Below, piece by piece: positions 7,141 to 10,352 of a stretch of DNA of 10,352 nucleotides. The position numbers were made by a program, and so were the translations under genes. Each line of letters starts with the position of its first letter. The stretch's first letter is position 1. Origin of the DNA: an uncultured Isosphaeraceae bacterium (lineage in GTDB: Bacteria; Planctomycetota; Planctomycetia; Isosphaerales; Isosphaeraceae); contig CALCIC010000893.1 in the NCBI GenBank assembly GCA_937907405.1, forward strand, positions 1-10,352. Reading direction: 5' to 3'. The notes under the pieces are model-generated. The model saw nothing but the letters and a program-made list of their open reading frames with translations. It did no database searches and had not been told where the DNA came from.

Positions 7141-8778
7141 ACGTCGATACAACCGCGCCTCTCCCGCCTTTCCCATCGGCTCGTACCGCCTCGCGGTGAT
7201 CGCGTCGAGCCCCGGGGCCCTCCCCCAGACGATCACCCGATCGATCGCGTCGTGATAGTCCTCCAGGACGCGCGCCCACCGCGCCTCGGCCTCGGCCGAT
7301 CCGCTCAACAGCGCGATCCGCTCCAGCTCGAACGAGTCGGGCCGGACCACCTCGGCCCGGAACTGCACCGGGAAGTAATAGTACCGGGTCTCGTAATTGC
7401 TCCAGAGGACCGCCTCGTCGGAGACCCCCAGCCAGCAGTCGGCGTGCAACAAGGCGTTGACGCGGAACCGCGTCCGGACGTCGGTCAGGAGCGTCGCCAC
7501 CCGCTGGCCGCGGCCGACCGCCGGGCCGAGCGCGACCATTTGCGCCACCTTCCGTTGCGAGTCCAGCGCGTAGTCCCAGACGACGACCGTCTGAAGCGAC
7601 AACGCGACGACGATCGCCCCGGCCGCCGCGCATTGCGTCCACGACCGCGCCCGATCGAGCGTCGGGACCAGCGCGACCAACCCCAGCAAGGCGACCCGCT
7701 GGGGGAGGTAGTCGCCGTGCCCCGGCCCGAGCGCGTCGGGGCCGAACCCCCCCGCCAGGACCAGGATCGCCGCCAACGCCCGCCAGGCCCGGCGCTCGGC
7801 GGCCCGTCGATCCGGCTCCCGCCGCCAGGCGCTCGACAGGCCCAGCAGACCGGCCAGCGCCAGCCAGACCACCGGCGAGAACACCGCGAACCACGGCCCG
7901 ACGCGGTCGCTGAACGGCAGGCCGTCCTTGATCGCCACCGAGATCGGATCGACCCACCCCAGCCGCCCCGCCCAGCCCGAAACCGAGAGGAACTCCGCCG
8001 GCGCGGGGAACTTCGGCGCCATCGGCCCCCCCTGCCGCGACAGCCGAAGATACATCGCCCCGAGTCCCACCAAGGGCGCCATGCCCGCCCCGGTCCGCCA
8101 GATCCTCGACCACCGCGAACGCCCCCCGGTCGGCAGGACCACCGCCAGAAACAGCATCGCGCAGACTGTGAGGCCGAGGCTCACCAGATGGCCGAAATAC
8201 CCCAGGACCAGCAGCGCCGAAAGCCCCGCCATGCGGCCGGCTCGGAGGTCGTCGCGTCCCTTCCACCAGACCCCCAACGTGATCGGGAACAAACACGCCG
8301 AGAGTTGAAAGCTGCTGAACCCCATGAGCCAGGAGAAGCTGAGGGCCAGCAGCGCCGAGAGAGCGCGCGCCGAGAGGGAACCGCCGCCGCCGACCACGCG
8401 CGACCGGAGCCAGACCGTCGCCGCCGCGAATCCCAGCAGCGACGCGGTCGACACGATCCGATCGGCCGCCCAGGGCGTGACGACGCGGAGCAGACCGATC
8501 AGCGCCAGGTGCCCCGCCCAGTTCGGCAAGGGCTTCCAGTGGACCTCGTAATAAGGTCTGAACGCCGGATCACCGGCCGTCGACGCGTTGATGATCCGGG
8601 CGTTGTAGAGATGCGCCAGCCCGTCCTGAGTGACGAACCAGGGGACGGCCCAGATCGCCGCGACGACCGGCGCGAGCATCGCGACCGTGATCAGGACGTC
8701 GCGACACGGTCGACTCGGCTCAGCGGCCTTCAAGCCGAAGTCGCTGCGATCGTCGGCTCGTCCCCTTCCTTGCGTCAC
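7126..8778 (-). CDS. polytopic membrane protein of unknown function, possibly GT-C glycosyltransferase-like
   Basis: The product is 550 aa from a GTG at 8778, with AAGGA 10 nt upstream. A TTG at 8853 would add 25 residues, but that stretch has weak third-position bias and overlaps a promoter-like -35 box, so I prefer the GTG. TM1 spans about 28-48 and is followed by WFVTQDGLAHLYNARI, with D52 and H56 at the start of a periplasmic loop. About nine or ten further hydrophobic helices follow, up to about residue 415. The last 130 or so residues look soluble. An acidic residue just after TM1 and a soluble C-terminal domain resemble GT-C membrane glycosyltransferases (ArnT/GT39-like), which transfer sugars from lipid carriers outside the membrane. 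I see no decisive signature, so that is a guess from architecture. It stands alone, convergent with the small secreted protein and divergent from the tRNA cluster. Confidence 0.85.
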   Translation of the reverse strand: MTQGRGRADDRSDFGLKAAEPSRPCRDVLITVAMLAPVVAAIWAVPWFVTQDGLAHLYNARIINASTAGDPAFRPYYEVHWKPLPNWAGHLALIGLLRVVTPWAADRIVSTASLLGFAAATVWLRSRVVGGGGSLSARALSALLALSFSWLMGFSSFQLSACLFPITLGVWWKGRDDLRAGRMAGLSALLVLGYFGHLVSLGLTVCAMLFLAVVLPTGGRSRWSRIWRTGAGMAPLVGLGAMYLRLSRQGGPMAPKFPAPAEFLSVSGWAGRLGWVDPISVAIKDGLPFSDRVGPWFAVFSPVVWLALAGLLGLSSAWRREPDRRAAERRAWRALAAILVLAGGFGPDALGPGHGDYLPQRVALLGLVALVPTLDRARSWTQCAAAGAIVVALSLQTVVVWDYALDSQRKVAQMVALGPAVGRGQRVATLLTDVRTRFRVNALLHADCWLGVSDEAVLWSNYETRYYYFPVQFRAEVVRPDSFELERIALLSGSAEAEARWARVLEDYHDAIDRVIVWGRAPGLDAITARRYEPMGKAGEARLYRRREGR

Positions 8779-8823
8779 GCGCCCACCATCCTTCGGATCG
8801 CCCCGAAAGCGGGACGTCGCAGG

Positions 8824-8853
8824 ATCATAGTCGAAACGCGAACCGGTCGACAA
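8824..8853 (-). promoter_or_regulatory. sigma70-like promoter for the membrane protein gene
   Basis: Read on the - strand: TTGTCG (8853-8848), an 18-nt spacer, and TATGAT (8829-8824, 5 of 6 consensus). Transcription would start near 8817, giving a leader of about 40 nt before the GTG at 8778. This supports the shorter start. Confidence 0.4.
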
Positions 8854-9126
8854 GCCGCCGTGTCAAAGGAAGAGCAAGGGCGTCGGCCCGGGCCTCCCGG
8901 TCGCCGCGTTCTCAAGACGTCGCCGTCGTTGAGAGCCGCCGAGATCGAGAGACCCGGATACGGGCGCCTTTGAAAACCGGACTGACGATCGAAAGTGATT
9001 CCCCGGCTGCGTCCTGCCGCCAGCGGTAAGTTGAAGCTCGAGGGTGTAATCGCAGCCGCCGAAGCGCGGCAAGGTCCTAAACATCATCATCAGCCCGCTC
9101 CCGACGCGAACGCCGGGAAACCGACG

Positions 9127-9153
9127 GCCGGCCCCCCCGAAAGGTAGGCCGGC
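9127..9153. other. GC-rich stem-loop with GAAA cap
   Basis: GCCGGCC (9127-9133) pairs perfectly with GGCCGGC (9147-9153). Inside, CC-GAAA-GG (9137-9144) can form a GNRA-capped upper stem. The + strand continues TGTTAAC, only slightly T-rich, so it is at best a weak terminator. It may belong to an untranslated RNA. Confidence 0.4.
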
Positions 9154-9245
9154 TGTTAACCGAACTATGACACATGGATCGGCGGCCGACCGAAAAAACA
9201 CGAAAGCCCGGCCCGAGAGATCGACCCGAACCAGCGAAGCCCAGA

Positions 9246-9260
9246 CGGCCCTGAGGGCCG
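9246..9260. other. short perfect hairpin
   Basis: CGGCCC (9246-9251) and GGGCCG (9255-9260) flank the loop TGA. It lies upstream of the tRNA operon promoters. Such GC inverted repeats occur easily by chance at this GC content, so its meaning is open. Confidence 0.3.
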
Positions 9261-9329
9261 AGGCGCCGGCGAATCACGTCGAACGCGAGGAGAAATCGAG
9301 GCCGACCGTCGATTTTCAGGCAACCCCCC

Positions 9330-9359
9330 TTGCCGAAGGCGGGAGGATGTCGCTACCAT
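9330..9359 (+). promoter_or_regulatory. possible distal promoter of the tRNA-tuf operon
   Basis: TTGCCG (9330-9335), an 18-nt spacer, and TACCAT (9354-9359) match 4 of 6 consensus bases at each box. If used, it would act in tandem with the better promoter at 9427-9454, as is common for stable-RNA operons. Confidence 0.25.
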
Positions 9360-9426
9360 ACTCGAACGCGCCGACCGAGGCCGGCGGACGATCGCTTGAA
9401 TTCGCCGCCTGGTGATGAAAATCGAC

Positions 9427-9454
9427 TTGAAGTCGGCGGACGCGACGATATAGT
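9427..9454 (+). promoter_or_regulatory. sigma70-like promoter of the tRNA-tuf operon
   Basis: TTGAAG (9427-9432), a 16-nt spacer and TATAGT (9449-9454, 5 of 6 consensus) lie in an A/T-richer patch. Transcription would start near 9461, about 17 nt before the first tRNA. Confidence 0.55.
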
Positions 9455-9477
9455 AAGAAGTTTCACGGCCCAGGGCT

Positions 9478-9550
9478 GCTGGCGTAGCTCAACCGGCAGA
9501 GCAACGGTTTTGTAAACCGTAGGTTGTGAGTTCGACTCTCACCGCCAGCT
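9478..9550 (+). tRNA. tRNA-Thr (anticodon TGT)
   Basis: A 73-nt cloverleaf. The acceptor stem GCTGGCG (9478-9484) pairs with CGCCAGC (9543-9549). The D stem is GCTC/GAGC and the anticodon stem ACGGT/ACCGT, with loop TTTGTAA giving anticodon TGT at 9511-9513. The T arm is GTGAG-TTCGACT-CTCAC. The discriminator is T9550 and CCA is not encoded. It reads ACA and probably other ACN codons by wobble. It is the first gene of the tRNA-tuf cluster, equivalent in position to E. coli thrU. Confidence 0.97.
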
Positions 9551-9566
9551 CTCAACGTGGATTGAG
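9551..9566 (+). other. hairpin directly after tRNA-Thr(UGU)
   Basis: CTCAA (9551-9555) and TTGAG (9562-9566) enclose a 6-nt loop, starting at the first base after the discriminator. It may mark the 3' trailer for processing. A second, longer-looped hairpin, GAAGCCG (9575-9581) with CGGCTTC (9598-9604), follows in the same spacer. Confidence 0.35.
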
Positions 9567-9636
9567 GACGCCGAGAAGCCGACCGCCGAAATCGTCCCGG
9601 CTTCGCCTCGCGGGCGACCGGGAGGACGACTCAAGC

Positions 9637-9718
9637 GGGTGGATACCCAAGCGGCCAAAGGGGCCAGACTGTAAATCTGGTGGTTCTACCTTCGCAGGTT
9701 CGAATCCTGCTCCACCCA
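9637..9718 (+). tRNA. tRNA-Tyr (anticodon GTA)
   Basis: An 82-nt class II tRNA. The acceptor stem GGGTGGA (9637-9643) pairs with TCCACCC (9711-9717), and the discriminator is A9718. The anticodon stem CCAGA/TCTGG frames loop CTGTAAA with anticodon GTA at 9671-9673. The long variable arm is typical of bacterial tRNA-Tyr. The T arm is GCAGG-TTCGAAT-CCTGC. CCA is not encoded. Second gene of the cluster, at the position of E. coli tyrU. Confidence 0.97.
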
Positions 9719-9759
9719 CATTCGTTTCGTGAGGAAGTCGGGGAATTGAATCGTGCATC

Positions 9760-9773
9760 GGCCCTGGAGGGCC
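9760..9773 (+). other. palindromic hairpin in the Tyr-Gly tRNA spacer
   Basis: GGCCCT (9760-9765) and AGGGCC (9768-9773) are perfect complements around GG. With so short a loop the innermost pair would open. It is one of two inverted repeats in this 169-nt spacer. Confidence 0.35.
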
Positions 9774-9831
9774 GGCGACGGAGGGAGGACGACGACAAGG
9801 ACGGCGAGGATCGAACAAGCGAGCGAGCAAG

Positions 9832-9851
9832 TCCGACCGGCGACGGTCGGA
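9832..9851 (+). other. 8-bp stem with GCGA (GNRA) tetraloop in the Tyr-Gly tRNA spacer
   Basis: TCCGACCG (9832-9839), tetraloop GCGA, then CGGTCGGA (9844-9851): a perfect, very stable hairpin 36 nt before tRNA-Gly. No T-tract follows, so it is more likely a processing or stabilising element in the polycistronic RNA than a terminator. Its function is inferred. Confidence 0.5.
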
Positions 9852-9887
9852 GTCAAGGCGGCCCAAGCCGGGTAACGAAACGCGCAC

Positions 9888-9958
9888 GCGGGTGTAGCTC
9901 AATGGTAGAGTCCCTGCCTTCCAAGCAGGCCGTGTGGGTTCGATTCCCATCACCCGCT
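9888..9958 (+). tRNA. tRNA-Gly (anticodon TCC)
   Basis: A 71-nt cloverleaf. The acceptor stem GCGGGTG (9888-9894) pairs with CACCCGC (9951-9957), and the discriminator is T9958, as usual for tRNA-Gly. The anticodon stem CCTGC/GCAGG holds loop CTTCCAA with anticodon TCC at 9920-9922, reading GGA/GGG. The T arm is GTGGG-TTCGATT-CCCAT. CCA is not encoded. Third gene of the cluster, matching E. coli glyT. Confidence 0.97.
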
Positions 9959-10032
9959 CTGGCCCGGCGTCACCCAGCCGCCCGTACCGCACCGCGACGA
10001 CCGACCTCGAAGACGACGCATCCGCAAATTAC

Positions 10033-10105
<73 letters not shown>

Positions 10106-10270
10106 CTTGGGTCGGTTGCCCAAAGTTCGGGCGTGATGGAAGACGTGCGCAGCGGTTGGCCCCGGCCGCTGGCAGAGCCGTCCGAAATGGACCTGGCTGG
10201 CGGGTGGGGCTTGGTATCGAATCGCCCGCCGAAGACTTGACTTCAGGAATGCCGAAAAGGCGCTGAACAC
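10106..10270 (+). promoter_or_regulatory. 165-nt untranslated leader between the last tRNA and tuf
   Basis: A hairpin TTGGG (10107-10111)/CCCAA (10119-10123) with a 7-nt loop begins two bases after tRNA-Thr. A second, CAGCGG (10150-10155)/CCGCTG (10166-10171), has a 10-nt loop. No T-tract follows either. AAAAGG (10255-10260) lies 10 nt before the tuf ATG and is the likely ribosome binding site. No good promoter is seen, so tuf is probably read through from the tRNA promoter and released by processing. Confidence 0.4.
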
Positions 10271-10352
10271 ATGGCCAAGGAAACATTCACCAGAACTAAG
10301 CCGCACGTCAACGTGGGCACGATCGGGCACATCGACCACGGCAAGACCACGC
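10271..10352 (+). CDS. tuf: elongation factor Tu, 3'-truncated by window edge
   Basis: Only the first 27 codons are present. They read MAKETFTRTKPHVNVGTIGH followed by IDHGKTT, almost the same as E. coli EF-Tu, with the GTPase P-loop G-H-x-D-H-G-K-T-T complete. EF-Tu carries aminoacyl-tRNA to the ribosome in a GTP-dependent cycle. The ATG start fits both the family N-terminus and the upstream AAAAGG. Its position behind Thr-Tyr-Gly-Thr tRNAs matches the tufB copy of organisms with that operon. Whether the genome has a second tuf cannot be told from here. Confidence 0.98.
   Translation, partial: MAKETFTRTKPHVNVGTIGHIDHGKTT

Larger units (their letters stand above)
8779..9477. other. intergenic region of about 700 nt with no convincing gene
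   Basis: This gap separates the leftward membrane protein gene from the rightward tRNA operon. Open frames here (for example 8863-9201 on the - strand, 9167-9415 on the + strand) are Arg/Pro/Gly-rich, lack the strong third-position G/C bias of the real genes, and match no family I know. It holds a promoter for each flanking unit and two stable hairpins, at 9127-9153 and 9246-9260. A small RNA is possible but not shown. Confidence 0.6.

Noticed and set aside
8779..8853. N-terminal extension of the membrane protein from the TTG at 8853
   Set aside because: Weak third-position bias, a rare start codon, and overlap with a -35/-10 pair that fits a start at 8778.
7252..8973. Long + strand frame opposite the membrane protein gene
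   Set aside because: Charged Arg/Pro/Gln-rich composition without hydrophobic or domain pattern; the opposite strand encodes a convincing polytopic protein with promoter and SD.
8863..9201. 112-residue frame on the - strand in the intergenic region
   Set aside because: No recognisable family, no clear SD, no G/C3 bias, and it covers the GC hairpin at 9127-9153.
9760..9851. GC inverted repeats in the tRNA spacers considered as a CRISPR or repeat array
   Set aside because: The stems differ in sequence and spacing; there is no repeated unit.
9552..9992. 146-codon - strand frame over the tRNA cluster
   Set aside because: It contains strings such as MGIEPT and GFEPAKVEPP that are typical mistranslations of antisense tRNA genes.

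Overview
The window is GC-rich DNA with strongly G/C-biased third codon positions. It most likely comes from a planctomycete of the Isosphaeraceae type. The support is the small secreted protein resembling the TIGR03067 family, which is expanded in planctomycetes, together with the base composition and frequent GTG starts. This placement is an inference. No phylogenetic marker is complete, because the EF-Tu gene is cut after 27 codons.

Layout. (1) 1-5919, + strand: two tandem paralogous RND/AcrB-type inner-membrane efflux pump genes. The first lacks its 5' part because the window starts inside it. The second is complete at 1184 aa, starts 7 nt after the first stop, and has its Shine-Dalgarno sequence formed by the last two Glu codons of the first. 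Both pumps carry an unusual, probably membrane-spanning insertion between TM6 and TM7. The second also has a His-rich C-terminal tail. (2) 5945-6469, + strand: a trmL-type tRNA wobble-nucleotide 2'-O-methyltransferase, 25 nt downstream of the pumps. (3) 6625-7083, + strand: a small exported TIGR03067-like protein. (4) 7126-8778, - strand: a polytopic membrane protein of unknown function, perhaps GT-C-like. It converges on gene 3, and a perfect 12-bp hairpin sits at the junction. (5) 8779-9477: about 700 nt without a convincing gene, holding promoters and hairpins. (6) 9478-10105, + strand: four tRNA genes, Thr(UGU)-Tyr(GUA)-Gly(UCC)-Thr(GGU). (7) 10271-end, + strand: the start of tuf (EF-Tu).

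How the parts fit. The two pump genes are translationally coupled and could form a homo- or heterotrimeric tripartite exporter; the adaptor and outer-membrane genes are not in view. The tRNA-tuf block has the same order as the tufB operon of E. coli (thrU-tyrU-glyT-thrT-tufB), so it looks like a conserved translation operon read from a promoter just before 9478.

No CRISPR array, insertion sequence, prophage or evident new defence system was seen. The points most worth following up are the extra membrane segments and linker inserts of the paired pumps, the patches of identical DNA between them, and the conserved hairpin-studded tRNA-tuf transcript.
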